DNA of 39,230 bases from an uncultured Lachnospiraceae bacterium (GTDB lineage Bacteria > Bacillota > Clostridia > Lachnospirales > Lachnospiraceae), in NCBI GenBank assembly GCA_910587105.1, contig CAJUMB010000032.1, positions 1 to 39,230 of the forward strand. Reading direction: 5' to 3'. The notes under the pieces were generated by a model. That model was not told the origin of the DNA. It ran no database searches and worked only from the letters and a program-made list of their open reading frames with translations. Below, in pieces: positions 1 through 8,089 of the stretch; position 1 is the stretch's first letter; each line of letters opens with the position of its first letter. Made by a program: the position numbers and the translations under genes.

Positions 1-83
1 CATCGATTAGAAATTTTAACGACGCAATGGTGCAGAGCAGACGGGGCCAAACTGTGATTTCTGTCCGGATGGAGCACTAACAC

Positions 84-1091
84 TTAACACCCCACCACCA
101 GAAGCTGTGCATTCCCATGAATTTTCACCGGCACAGAACGGGCTGGCAGAAAGATGCAGTCTCCTTTGAAAAAATTAAGATACTGGGAATTTTCCATAAA
201 CAAACTCCCGCACCCTTTCAGACATAAAAATACCTGAAAAGAGTTTTCCTGTGTCTGGTACTGGGCCATCTCCCTGCAGTGTTCTGTATTGACCAGCATC
301 CGCTCCACCTGAAAATAGGAACACCGGCACAACAGCTCCATAGCAATCCCTTTTCTATATTTTAGCACCCGCATGGGCTGTCTGGGCCGGTCGCTGCCGG
401 AGAGATTGGCAGTTTCCAAAGCCTGGTCTATGTGAAGGGGCCGCTGTTTTCCATCTTTTCCCATGCGCCCGTAATCATAGAGACGATACGTAATATTAGA
501 ACATTCCTGTATTTCTGCCACCAGTGTCCCCGCCCCCAGAGCGTGGACTGTACCGGAGCTGATGAAAAAAACGTCATCTTTTTCTACTTTTACCCGCTGC
601 AGATACTTTTCCACGCTTCCGTCCCGGAGACTTTTCTCCAGCGCCTCCCGCTTCATATCATGACAGAATCCATACGCAATGCGGGCATCCTTTTCCGTAT
701 CCACAATGTACCACATTTCCGTCTTCCCCAGAGAACCGTTTTCATGCCGGGCCGCATAGTCGTCATCTGGGTGGACCTGCACAGACAAGTCTTCTCTGGC
801 ATCTATAAACTTAATCAATATGGGCAGACCGTCCTGATAGTCCGGGTGTGTGCCCAGATACTCCGGATGCAGCTCAAGCACTTCCTTTAACGTACGCCCT
901 GCGTGGACCCCCGACGCTGCTACACTGAGCCCGTCCGGATGGGTGGAACACTCCCAGGTCTCTGCCAGAGGCTCCATAAGAAGATCTTTGCGAAAATCAT
1001 CTCTCAGCCTGGTTCCGCCCCACAGATAGTCCTTACCGGCAGGCGCCAGCAGAAAAGGGCTGCACGTCCAATTTGTATTTTTTCTTGTCAT
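84..1091 (-). CDS. manA: Mannose-6-phosphate isomerase, class I
   Basis: Interconverts fructose-6-phosphate and mannose-6-phosphate in the cytosol, the entry step to GDP-mannose and GDP-fucose. The type I phosphomannose isomerase zinc-site motifs are visible in order: QVHPDD, then GKTEMW, then SGTVHALG. With the start chosen here (MTRKNTNW) the protein is 335 aa, near the usual 310-320 aa of the short Firmicute form; a start 12 codons upstream is open but adds a non-family extension. The start lies inside the 3' end of manC, so the two genes overlap by about 59 nt in different frames, which suggests translational coupling. It is the last gene of the gmd-fcl-manC-manA unit seen here. Bases 1-83 downstream show no gene or terminator that I can support. 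Confidence 0.92.
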   Translation of the reverse strand: MTRKNTNWTCSPFLLAPAGKDYLWGGTRLRDDFRKDLLMEPLAETWECSTHPDGLSVAASGVHAGRTLKEVLELHPEYLGTHPDYQDGLPILIKFIDAREDLSVQVHPDDDYAARHENGSLGKTEMWYIVDTEKDARIAYGFCHDMKREALEKSLRDGSVEKYLQRVKVEKDDVFFISSGTVHALGAGTLVAEIQECSNITYRLYDYGRMGKDGKQRPLHIDQALETANLSGSDRPRQPMRVLKYRKGIAMELLCRCSYFQVERMLVNTEHCREMAQYQTQENSFQVFLCLKGCGSLFMENSQYLNFFKGDCIFLPARSVPVKIHGNAQLLVVGC

Positions 1092-2376
1092 GTACACTGA
1101 TCTCCCTGCCCAGCTGTACTTCCACAACTTTTAACTCGGTTTCCGCCAGTATGGTGTGCCTGCATCCCGCCTCAATAGTGATTACATCTCCCGGCTGCAC
1201 CGGCTGTTCCATGCCGTCCACAATGGTTTTTCCCTTTCCGGATACAATGGTCCACACCTCATCTCTGTACGTATGGCTGTGATAGTTCATGCCATGACCT
1301 GGATTTAACGTGATTTTGATAGTCATGCTGGTTTCTTCCACATCCATCACCTGGAAGCTGCCCCAGGATTTTTCTGCAAACATCACCTGCTGATGAATCT
1401 GATCCACATATGGTTTGATATAACTGGACTGCTCTTTATCAGACACCAGTATCCCCTCTGCGCTGGCAGCCACCACCGTATTTTTCAGACCCATGCATAC
1501 AATAGGTACATTCAGCTCATTGACAATGTGGATATTTTCACAGGTTTCATTATACAATGCTTTTCCCACTGCGTGTTCGTCCATGGCCTCCGTCAGTGTA
1601 TTCCAGGTTCCCAGGTCCTTCCATTGTCCCTGATAGCGCAGAACCTGGATCTGCCTTTCCTTCTCTGCCACAGCGTAGTCAAAACTAATTTTTGTCAATG
1701 ATTCATAATGGGCGAGCAGGTCTTCATAAGTGGAAAATCCTGTGAGCTCACGGGTTTTCTCCAGGATATAACCCAGCTGAAAGGCAAAAACACCTCCATT
1801 CCAAAGGGCCCCTTCCCGAATGTACTGCTCTGCAGTTTTCCGGTCAGGCTTTTCTTTAAATGCTTTGACTACACTGACTGGCTCCTGGGTCCCAGGCATA
1901 ATATATCCATATTTTTCACTGGGATATGTGGGCTCAATGCCGATCAGTGCCAGATTCGTCTCCCCTGGCTTTATCAGAGTGCACAGCCTGGCGGCCGCCT
2001 GAAAATAAACCTGGTCCACATAGGGGTCCACCGGACACACAACTGCCGGCTCCTCCTGCAAAACCCCTTTCACATCACGTAAGTACGCCGCAGCCAGGGC
2101 AATGGCGGGAAACGTGTCCCGCCTGCACGGTTCCACGCATATGTGTACTTTCTCACCTAATTGATTGCGGATTGCCGAAACCTGGGAACGGGAAGTTGCA
2201 ATGGTAACTGAAGCCTCCGGAACCACATTCTGAATCTGGCGGTAGACCCGCTGTACCATAGATTCGTATTCGCCGTTTTCTCCTTTGAAAATTTTAATAA
2301 ACTGTTTGGAGCGGATATCGTTGGACAGCGGCCAGAGCCGTTTTCCCGATCCGCCGGATAATAAGATAATATTCAT
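1033..2376 (-). CDS. manC: Mannose-1-phosphate guanylyltransferase with C-terminal cupin
   Basis: Makes GDP-mannose from mannose-1-phosphate and GTP. The N-terminal nucleotidyltransferase signature LSGGSGKRLWPLS is at residues 6-18. The C-terminal ~110 residues form a type II phosphomannose isomerase-like cupin (NPGHGMNYHSHTYRDEVW, then PGDVITIEAG), as in bifunctional AlgA/ManC proteins. At 447 aa it is slightly shorter than the usual ~470 aa. If the cupin is active, it would duplicate the reaction of ManA next door; many such cupins are only partly active, so this is not certain. It starts 20 nt after fcl and runs 59 nt into manA. The gene feeds Gmd with substrate. Confidence 0.93.
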   Translation of the reverse strand: MNIILLSGGSGKRLWPLSNDIRSKQFIKIFKGENGEYESMVQRVYRQIQNVVPEASVTIATSRSQVSAIRNQLGEKVHICVEPCRRDTFPAIALAAAYLRDVKGVLQEEPAVVCPVDPYVDQVYFQAAARLCTLIKPGETNLALIGIEPTYPSEKYGYIMPGTQEPVSVVKAFKEKPDRKTAEQYIREGALWNGGVFAFQLGYILEKTRELTGFSTYEDLLAHYESLTKISFDYAVAEKERQIQVLRYQGQWKDLGTWNTLTEAMDEHAVGKALYNETCENIHIVNELNVPIVCMGLKNTVVAASAEGILVSDKEQSSYIKPYVDQIHQQVMFAEKSWGSFQVMDVEETSMTIKITLNPGHGMNYHSHTYRDEVWTIVSGKGKTIVDGMEQPVQPGDVITIEAGCRHTILAETELKVVEVQLGREISVHDKKKYKLDVQPFSAGACR

Positions 2377-2396
2377 TATGATTTCGTACTCCCTGT

Positions 2397-3338
2397 CTAC
2401 CTCTGTGCTCTTACCGGATTATGCAGAAAATCTTCATATGCCAGCTGAATTCCATCTTCCAGCTCCGTAGAGTATTTCCAGCCCAGCTTCTCCAACTTTG
2501 ACACGTCAAGGAGTTTTCTTGGCGTACCGTCTGGTTTGGACTCATCCCACAGTATTTTCCCCTGGTAGCCCACCACTTCTGCCACCAGCTTTGTCAGCTC
2601 CCGGATGGTGAGCTCTCTGCCTGTTCCCACATTCACAGTCTCGTTCCCGGAATAGTGATTCATCAAAAATATACAGGCGTCTGCCAGGTCGTCCACATAG
2701 AGAAATTCCCGTAAAGGCGAGCCTGTTCCCCAGCAGGTAACTTCCGGCAGTCCTCTTTCCTTCGCCTCATGAAAGCGCCGGATTAATGCCGGAAGTACAT
2801 GGCTGTGGGTGGGATGATAATTGTCATTGGGACCGTATAAATTGGTGGGCATAGCCGAGATATAATCTGTGCCATACTGACGGTTTAAATATTCACAGTA
2901 TTTCAGCCCTGAAATCTTGGCCAGTGCGTACGCCTCATTGGTCTGTTCCAGTTCCGATGTGAGCAGGCAGTTCTCTTTCATGGGCTGAGGCGCCATTCTG
3001 GGATAAATACAAGAAGAGCCCAGAAACAGCAGCTTTTTGCAGCCGTTTTCCCATGCCCCATGGATCACATTCATCTCCAAAACGGAGTTCTCATACATAA
3101 AATCTGCCAGAGCTTCCTGATTCGCCACAATACCGCCCACTTTGGCTGCTGCCAGAAAAACGTATTCCGGCTTTTCTTCTGAAAAAAAGTCCTCCACTTC
3201 CTGCTGTCTGCACAAATCCAATTCTTTGTGGGTTCTGGTAATAATATTTTGATACCCCTGTTTTTTAAGAGCACGCAAGATGGCTGACCCTACCATGCCC
3301 CTATGCCCTGCAACGTAAATCTTCGCTTCCTTATCCAT
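2397..3338 (-). CDS. fcl: GDP-L-fucose synthase
   Basis: Epimerises and reduces GDP-4-keto-6-deoxy-D-mannose to GDP-L-fucose using NADPH (WcaG/Fcl family, extended short-chain dehydrogenase). The nucleotide-binding loop GHRGMVGSAI is at residues 12-21 and the catalytic YxxxK is seen as YALAK before ISGLKYCEYLN. Length (313 aa) is typical. It starts 9 nt after gmd with an AAGGG ribosome site directly upstream of ATG. Together with gmd this is the classic two-enzyme route from GDP-mannose to GDP-fucose, so the cell probably puts fucose, or another GDP-mannose-derived sugar, on a surface polysaccharide or glycoprotein. No glycosyltransferase is in the window. Confidence 0.95.
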   Translation of the reverse strand: MDKEAKIYVAGHRGMVGSAILRALKKQGYQNIITRTHKELDLCRQQEVEDFFSEEKPEYVFLAAAKVGGIVANQEALADFMYENSVLEMNVIHGAWENGCKKLLFLGSSCIYPRMAPQPMKENCLLTSELEQTNEAYALAKISGLKYCEYLNRQYGTDYISAMPTNLYGPNDNYHPTHSHVLPALIRRFHEAKERGLPEVTCWGTGSPLREFLYVDDLADACIFLMNHYSGNETVNVGTGRELTIRELTKLVAEVVGYQGKILWDESKPDGTPRKLLDVSKLEKLGWKYSTELEDGIQLAYEDFLHNPVRAQR

Positions 3339-3347
3339 CTTTCCCTT

Positions 3348-4400
3348 TCATTTTAAAGCAGCCATTGCCGCCGCCTCTTGTTGTGCTTTCTGATAGTCAT
3401 GCTGCGCCATTATCCTCACCAGCTCCTCATAACTGGTCTTCTGGGGATTCCAGCCGAGAACGGTTTTCGCCTTTGCTGGGTCACCCAGCAGATTGTCCAC
3501 ATCTGTGGGACGAAACCATGCTTCATTGACTTCCACCAGGGTTTTTCCCGTTTTTACATCAATCCCTTTTTCATCAATTCCCGAGCCTTCCCAGCGAAGC
3601 TGGATTCCCACGGCATGGAAGGCTCTCTGTACAAAATCCCGTACCGTATGCTGCACCCCGGTGGCAATGACGAAATCTTCCGGCTTTTCATGCTGCATCA
3701 TCAGCCACATACATTCCACATAGTCCTTGGCATATCCCCAGTCCCTGAGCGAATCCATGTTCCCCAGCTGTAATTTTTCCTGCAGCCCGCAGGCAATACG
3801 CCCTGCGGCCAATGTGATCTTCCTGGTGACAAAGTTTTCCCCCCGCCGCTCAGACTCATGGTTGAACAAAATTCCATTCACCGCGAAAATTCCATAAGCT
3901 TCCCTGTACTCCCTGGTAATCCAGAAGCCATACTGTTTCGCAGCCGCATAAGGACTGTACGGATGAAAAGGCGTGTCCTCATTCTGGGGGATTTCCTCCA
4001 CTTTTCCATAAAGCTCTGATGTGGATGCCTGATAAAATTTTGTCTTTTCTGTAAGCCCCAGTATCCGGATGGCTTCCAGCAGCCTCAAAACTCCCAGAGC
4101 ATCCACGTCCCCGGAATACTCCGGTGCATCAAAGGAAACCTGCACATGGGACTGGGCCGCCAGATTATAGATCTCATCCGGCTGCACCAGCCCGATAATC
4201 CGTATCAGAGAGGAAGAATCTGACAGATCTCCATCGTGAAGTGTAACGGCATGTTCCCGCAGCAGGTGGTCAATCCTCCCTGTATTGGATATAGAAGCCC
4301 TGCGGACAATGCCATGGACTTCGTATCCCTTTTCTAATAAAAATTCTGCCAGGTAGGAACCATCCTGCCCTGTAATTCCTGTAATCAATACTTTCTTCAT
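3348..4400 (-). CDS. gmd: GDP-mannose 4,6-dehydratase
   Basis: Converts GDP-D-mannose to GDP-4-keto-6-deoxy-D-mannose. Rossmann loop GITGQDGSYLAEF lies near the N-terminus, the active-site block STSELYGKV follows, and the YxxxK is YAAAK. The start is placed at MKKVLITG (350 aa, family size 345-370). The frame stays open 22 codons further upstream, but that stretch contains the promoter (-10 at 4431-4436), so the longer form is unlikely. A moderate AAAGGA ribosome site precedes the ATG. First gene of the GDP-fucose unit, separated from the DUF1540 gene by a strong terminator. Confidence 0.95.
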   Translation of the reverse strand: MKKVLITGITGQDGSYLAEFLLEKGYEVHGIVRRASISNTGRIDHLLREHAVTLHDGDLSDSSSLIRIIGLVQPDEIYNLAAQSHVQVSFDAPEYSGDVDALGVLRLLEAIRILGLTEKTKFYQASTSELYGKVEEIPQNEDTPFHPYSPYAAAKQYGFWITREYREAYGIFAVNGILFNHESERRGENFVTRKITLAAGRIACGLQEKLQLGNMDSLRDWGYAKDYVECMWLMMQHEKPEDFVIATGVQHTVRDFVQRAFHAVGIQLRWEGSGIDEKGIDVKTGKTLVEVNEAWFRPTDVDNLLGDPAKAKTVLGWNPQKTSYEELVRIMAQHDYQKAQQEAAAMAALK

Positions 4401-4430
4401 AGAATTGCAGTCCTTTCTGTTTGTGCTATC

Positions 4431-4459
4431 ATTATACCTCAGTATGTCTGAAAACACAA
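4431..4459 (-). promoter_or_regulatory. Predicted sigma-A promoter of gmd-fcl-manC-manA
   Basis: Reading the minus strand, TTGTGT (4454-4459), a 17-nt spacer, and a perfect TATAAT (4431-4436) lie 31-59 nt upstream of the gmd ATG. It sits between the DUF1540 terminator and gmd, as expected for an independent operon. Prediction from consensus only. Confidence 0.65.
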
Positions 4460-4484
4460 CGAACAAGAAAGTTTCCCATATGAT

Positions 4485-4524
4485 AAAAACCCCCTCCCGG
4501 TATCAAGCCGAAAAGGGGGTTTTT
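4485..4524 (-). terminator. Rho-independent terminator after the DUF1540 gene
   Basis: Perfect inverted repeat: AAAAACCCCCT at 4485-4495 and AGGGGGTTTTT at 4514-4524 with an 18-nt loop. On the minus strand the GC stem is followed by a T run. It begins 16 nt after the DUF1540 stop codon and separates this gene from gmd. It is symmetric enough to work in both directions. Confidence 0.88.
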
Positions 4525-4540
4525 CAAACACCCAGGGTTC

Positions 4541-4861
4541 TTATTTACAGGAAAACGTGCCACACATAGTCTGCTGGCTGCTGTTGGCATTGGAGCCGGA
4601 AATGCCGATCTGGGCTGCATTACATTTGCGCTGGTCATTGTAAACACATTTGCATGCCTCACAATCCACATGAATCGTCTCGCATCCACATCCGTTGGCA
4701 CAAGAGTTGGTCATGCTTTCTCCTTTTCTTTCCTGGAAACTTCCGCAGCAGGTCTGGTCCGCTGTGCTGGCCTGATCTCCAGTCACCTGAATATCACCTC
4801 TGGAACACAATTCCTGCTTATTGAACACACAGGTTACTGCTGAACATTTTAATTGCGGCAT
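4541..4861 (-). CDS. Cysteine-rich protein with two DUF1540 domains
   Basis: A 106-aa protein made of two similar cysteine-rich modules, roughly residues 4-45 and 60-106. Each has the order C-x4-C-x7-C, a polar D/N/S-rich stretch, then a C(C)GxF-type end (CCGSF and MCGTF), which is the DUF1540 pattern. The module suggests metal binding or disulfide-rich packing, but no function is established to my knowledge. There is no signal peptide or membrane segment. The start at MPQLKC is fixed by AGGAGG 8 nt upstream; an in-frame GTG three codons earlier overlaps that ribosome site. It is monocistronic, with its own terminator, and divergent from the transporter gene. Confidence 0.8.
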   Translation of the reverse strand: MPQLKCSAVTCVFNKQELCSRGDIQVTGDQASTADQTCCGSFQERKGESMTNSCANGCGCETIHVDCEACKCVYNDQRKCNAAQIGISGSNANSSQQTMCGTFSCK

Positions 4862-4913
4862 ATCTTTCACCTCCTAAATTTATCGGCGTACTCGGTGGAT
4901 TTACGAATGTTGA

Positions 4914-4932
4914 GTACATGCCTATTATGTAC
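4914..4932. promoter_or_regulatory. Palindrome GTACAT-N7-ATGTAC, possible operator
   Basis: Perfect 6-bp inverted repeat (4914-4919 and 4927-4932) in the 208-bp divergent spacer between the DUF1540 gene and the transporter gene. A second, partly overlapping pair GTACTC (4888-4893) / GAGTAC (4912-4917) uses the same bases. Its size and spacing fit a dimeric regulator site in the DUF1540 leader, or an RNA hairpin. No known regulator motif was recognised. Confidence 0.35.
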
Positions 4933-4944
4933 CGAAAAAAACAG

Positions 4945-4972
4945 ATTATACATTGTATTTTTTCCAATTTAA
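4945..4972 (-). promoter_or_regulatory. Weak candidate promoter for the DUF1540 gene
   Basis: On the minus strand a perfect TATAAT (4945-4950) is preceded by a poor -35, TTAAAT (4967-4972), at 16 nt. This would give an ~80-nt leader containing the GTACAT palindrome. It overlaps the plus-strand promoter of the transporter gene, so the two could exclude each other. Low confidence because of the -35. Confidence 0.3.
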
Positions 4973-4981
4973 TGGGATAAT
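4953..4981 (+). promoter_or_regulatory. Predicted sigma-A promoter of the symporter gene
   Basis: TTGTAT (4953-4958), a 17-nt spacer and GATAAT (4976-4981) on the plus strand, about 90 nt before the TTG start of the NSS symporter. It overlaps the weak opposite-strand candidate for the DUF1540 gene. Confidence 0.5.
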
Positions 4982-5069
4982 AGTACAAAATACACATTTT
5001 AGGTACTGTAAAACCTGCTCAGATGTTTTACAATTACCTAAACTGCTCGACAAAAGGGAGGAAAGAACC

Positions 5070-6425
5070 TTGGAAAAGAAGAGAAGTAATTTTTCCAACA
5101 AACTCGGATTCATTATGGCGGCTGCCGGGTCCGCTGTCGGCCTGGGAAACCTATGGCGTTTTCCCTATCTGGCCGCAAAACATGGAGGCGGCATTTTTCT
5201 GCTGCTCTATTTAATTCTTGCTGTAACTTTAGGGTTTACCCTTATGGTATCGGAGATTTCCCTGGGACGGAAAACCCGGTTAAGTGTAATCGGTGCATAC
5301 GAAGCCCTGGACAAGAGATTCTCCTTTCTGGGATATCTGGCAAGTGTTGTTCCATTTATCATTGTACCGTACTATTGTGTCATTGGCGGCTGGGTGCTGA
5401 AATACTTAACTGTATTCGTATCCAATCAGGCTGCTGCTGCCGCCAGCGATGACTATTTTACTCAGTTTATCACCCAGGCAGGCTCCCCTTTGGTATGCTT
5501 CCTGATTTTTGCAGGCTGTACGGTGTTTATCGTCCTCTGGGGTGTTTCCAACGGAATCGAACGGGTGAGCAAAATCCTCATGCCGGTTCTGGTTGTGCTG
5601 TCAATTGTAATCGCCGTTTTTGTCCTGATGCAGCCAGGGGCCATGGAGGGGGTCACTTACTATCTGCGCCCGGATTTTTCCCGGTTCAGTGCCACCACAC
5701 TGCTGGCCGCTATGGGACAGTTGTTCTACTCCATGTCATTGTCTATGGGTATCATGATCACTTACGGTTCTTATATGAAGAGCGAAGACAACATGGAACA
5801 GTCTGTCCGCCATATTGAACTCTTTGACACGGGAATTGCGTTTCTGGCCGGTCTGATGATTGTGCCTTCCGTTTTCATCTTTTCCGGAGGCGACGAATCC
5901 GCCCTGGGCAAAGGTCCCAGCCTGATGTTCGTCACACTGCCCAAAGTTTTTGATGCCATGGCTTTCGGCACAGTAATCGGCGTCGTCTTTTTCCTGCTGG
6001 TGCTTTTTGCTGCACTGACCTCGTCCATCTCCCTGACAGAAGCCTGTGTCTCCATAGTTCAGGACAAGACAAAATGCAGCCGCAGGACAGGCTGTCTGTC
6101 TGTGGCCGCGATTATGGCACTTTTGGGGATTCCCACCTGTCTGGGATTCGGGGTACTGGATTTTATCAGCCCATTCCATATGAGCCTGCTGGATTTCTTT
6201 GACTTTGTCAGCAACAGCATCTTAATGCCTGTCATTGCCCTTTTGACCTGCATTTTCATCGGATATGTGGTAAAACCCAAAGCGATTATCGAAGAGGTGG
6301 AATTGAATGGGAAGTTCAAGATGAAAACATTCTATACCATCATGATACGCTGGATTGCTCCTGTGTGTCTGGTTGCTATTTTGATCTTCTCTGTGATGGA
6401 AACACTGGGCTATATCAAAGTGTAA
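5070..6425 (+). CDS. Sodium:neurotransmitter symporter (NSS/SNF) family transporter
   Basis: Sodium-coupled uptake of an amino acid or related amine across the cytoplasmic membrane (family of TnaT, MhsT and LeuT). The first membrane helix carries the NSS hallmark GSAVGLGNLWRFPYLA followed by GGGIFLLLYL, which forms part of the substrate and Na+ site. The 451-aa protein has about 11-12 hydrophobic segments, as in the short bacterial members. The start is the TTG at 5070 (residues LEKKRSNFSNKLGF), because GGGAGGA lies 7 nt upstream and the preceding 39 codons are not family-like. Substrate cannot be told from sequence. It is the only gene on the plus strand in this window and is converging on ftsZ. 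Confidence 0.92.
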   Translation: MEKKRSNFSNKLGFIMAAAGSAVGLGNLWRFPYLAAKHGGGIFLLLYLILAVTLGFTLMVSEISLGRKTRLSVIGAYEALDKRFSFLGYLASVVPFIIVPYYCVIGGWVLKYLTVFVSNQAAAAASDDYFTQFITQAGSPLVCFLIFAGCTVFIVLWGVSNGIERVSKILMPVLVVLSIVIAVFVLMQPGAMEGVTYYLRPDFSRFSATTLLAAMGQLFYSMSLSMGIMITYGSYMKSEDNMEQSVRHIELFDTGIAFLAGLMIVPSVFIFSGGDESALGKGPSLMFVTLPKVFDAMAFGTVIGVVFFLLVLFAALTSSISLTEACVSIVQDKTKCSRRTGCLSVAAIMALLGIPTCLGFGVLDFISPFHMSLLDFFDFVSNSILMPVIALLTCIFIGYVVKPKAIIEEVELNGKFKMKTFYTIMIRWIAPVCLVAILIFSVMETLGYIKV

Positions 6426-6486
6426 GCCTCTTCCAGCAGGAATTCATAAAGATCCATGCCGCTCTTTTCATCGTTAAATTAATGCA

Positions 6487-6529
6487 CAAAAGACAGGTTG
6501 TCCCGACATAATGACAACCTGTCTTTTGT
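6487..6529. terminator. Bidirectional terminator between the symporter gene and ftsZ
   Basis: Perfect 17-bp inverted repeat, ACAAAAGACAGGTTGTC (6487-6503 region) and its complement ending at 6529, with a short loop. A-rich on one side and T-rich on the other, so it can end the plus-strand transporter transcript and the minus-strand dcw transcript, which converge here. Confidence 0.88.
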
Positions 6530-6570
6530 ATCACTTAGAAACTGTCCGCAGATCATTTACTTACAGTTAC

Positions 6571-7782
6571 TTATCTTTTAAGAAAATCCGGTATCTGAAT
6601 ATCTTTTTTCTGTACTGTACTGGTGGGAATCTTTGGCTCAATGGGTGCAACATTGGGAATTTTCAGATTTGACACACTTCCCCCTGCCGCTGCTGTGCCT
6701 GTCTTACTCTTTGGAGCTGCAGTCTTACCGGTACCTGCATTGATATGAGACGCTGAAGCCCGGTTTGCCGGACCTCCAAAGGGCGAAGATGATGAGCCTC
6801 TCATCCCATACCCGATCTTACTGGGCTGCTGCGGCTCGTCCAGTCCAGTGGCAATGACTGTTATGCGGGCTGCATCTGCAACGCTGTCATCATACATAGC
6901 GCCGAAAATAATATTTGCCTCTTCTCCAGTCAGCTCTTGTACATAACTTGCCGCGTCGTTGGCATCCATCAGGGAGATATCCCCGGAAATATTTATAATT
7001 GCATGGGAAGCACCCTTGATGGTAGTTTCCAAAAGGGGACTGGACACTGCCTGTTCCACAGCTTCCAGAGCTTTCTCGTCTCCTTTTGCCTCTCCAATAC
7101 CAATATGTGCAATTCCCTTATTTGTCATAACTGTCTGAACATCTGCAAAATCCAGATTGATCAGAGCGGGCAGATTGATCAAATCCGTGATTCCCTGTAC
7201 TGCCTGCTGCAGAACCTCATCAGCCTTTCTCAGCGCTTCCGGCATTGTGGTACGCCTGTCCACAATCTCCAAGAGCTTGTCATTGGGAATCACAATCAGA
7301 GTATCCACATTTTCTTTCAAATTCTCTATTCCCATCAGCGCATTATTCATCCGCGTTTTGGCCTCAAAACGGAAAGGTTTTGTCACTACGCCTACTGTGA
7401 GAATCCCCATCTCTTTTGCAGCTCCAGCCACAATGGGTGCCGCCCCTGTGCCGGTTCCTCCGCCCATGCCGCAGGTGACGAAAACCATGTCAGCCCCTTC
7501 CATCAGCTGCTTAAGCTCCTCGATACTCTCCTCAGCTGCCTTCTTACCCACCTCTGGCTGCGCTCCCGCACCCAGTCCTTTTGTCAACTTTTCTCCGATC
7601 TGAAGTACTGTCGGCGCTTTACACAGAGCCAGCGCCTGCTTATCTGTATTAACTCCAACGAACTCAATTCCGGCAATCGCTTCCTCTACCATGCGGTTCA
7701 CCGCATTATTACCGGCTCCACCCACACCGATCACTATAATTTTAGCAGATGATTCGGCCTCGTTTGTCATAATCTCTAACAA
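6571..7782 (-). CDS. ftsZ: Cell division protein FtsZ
   Basis: Tubulin-like GTPase that forms the division ring at mid-cell. The tubulin signature GGGTGTG is at residues 107-113. The GTP-binding N-terminal loop GVGGAGNNAVNRM is at 19-31. The C-terminal tail ends with IQIPDFLKR, the short peptide that binds membrane anchors such as SepF. A low-complexity linker (~330-385) joins core and tail. The start is a TTG (MLEIMTNE), chosen because AGGAGG sits 7 nt upstream; the ATG four codons later has poorer spacing. It has its own promoter-like site and a ~250-nt leader. FtsA, the usual anchor gene upstream, is absent. Confidence 0.97.
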   Translation of the reverse strand: MLEIMTNEAESSAKIIVIGVGGAGNNAVNRMVEEAIAGIEFVGVNTDKQALALCKAPTVLQIGEKLTKGLGAGAQPEVGKKAAEESIEELKQLMEGADMVFVTCGMGGGTGTGAAPIVAGAAKEMGILTVGVVTKPFRFEAKTRMNNALMGIENLKENVDTLIVIPNDKLLEIVDRRTTMPEALRKADEVLQQAVQGITDLINLPALINLDFADVQTVMTNKGIAHIGIGEAKGDEKALEAVEQAVSSPLLETTIKGASHAIINISGDISLMDANDAASYVQELTGEEANIIFGAMYDDSVADAARITVIATGLDEPQQPSKIGYGMRGSSSSPFGGPANRASASHINAGTGKTAAPKSKTGTAAAGGSVSNLKIPNVAPIEPKIPTSTVQKKDIQIPDFLKR

Positions 7783-7853
7783 CGTACTTCCTCCTTTATT
7801 CCCCTTTTTATTTCCCCTTCAATCGCAACTGTTCAGTATATTCACAATGCGGA

Positions 7854-7881
7854 ATAGTACCTGCTGAATAGTTACTTTCAA
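7854..7881 (-). promoter_or_regulatory. Second, weaker promoter candidate for ftsZ
   Basis: On the minus strand TTGAAA (7876-7881), a 16-nt spacer and TACTAT (7854-7859), roughly 75 nt upstream of the ftsZ start. An overlapping AGGTACT-N11-TGAAT loosely resembles a sigma-H site, which would parallel Bacillus ftsAZ, but it has several mismatches. Treat as tentative. Confidence 0.3.
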
Positions 7882-8035
7882 TCTTCTATTCTATGGTCAC
7901 CAGAAAATCTTATCTGCATACCCCCCTCTTTATTTTAAATACGGGTTCCGCATCCAAATGGTATGCCTGTCCGATTTTCCTGAAACCTTTTGTGCTGCAG
8001 TCTCAACAATTTAATTATAAAAGACTATTAATTCT

Positions 8036-8064
8036 ATAATATATTTTTTTGAAAGATTTATCAA
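8036..8064 (-). promoter_or_regulatory. ftsZp: Predicted sigma-A promoter for ftsZ
   Basis: On the minus strand TTGATA (8059-8064), a 17-nt spacer and TATTAT (8036-8041). It starts 26 nt after the ftsQ stop codon and would give a ~245-nt leader to ftsZ. Confidence 0.6.
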
Positions 8065-8089
8065 CTGTTTCTTTGTATTTTTTTTAATT

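Larger units (their letters stand above)
7783..8089 (-). other. ftsZ leader region (307 nt without a confirmed gene)
   Basis: This gap between ftsQ and ftsZ holds the two promoter candidates listed separately. It also contains an inverted repeat GCATACC (7916-7922) / GGTATGC (7960-7966) and a possible 13-codon leader ORF (7878-7919) with GAGG in front. The region near 8030-8090 is very AT-rich, as is usual around promoters. There is no ftsA remnant that I can see. Confidence 0.6.

Noticed and set aside
1..83. Downstream edge of manA searched for a terminator or next gene
   Set aside because: Only short chance frames and no stem-loop with a T run; nothing can be supported.
7835..7865. Sigma-H-like site before ftsZ
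   Set aside because: AGGTACT-N11-TGAAT matches only part of the consensus; too weak to list as its own feature without transcription data.
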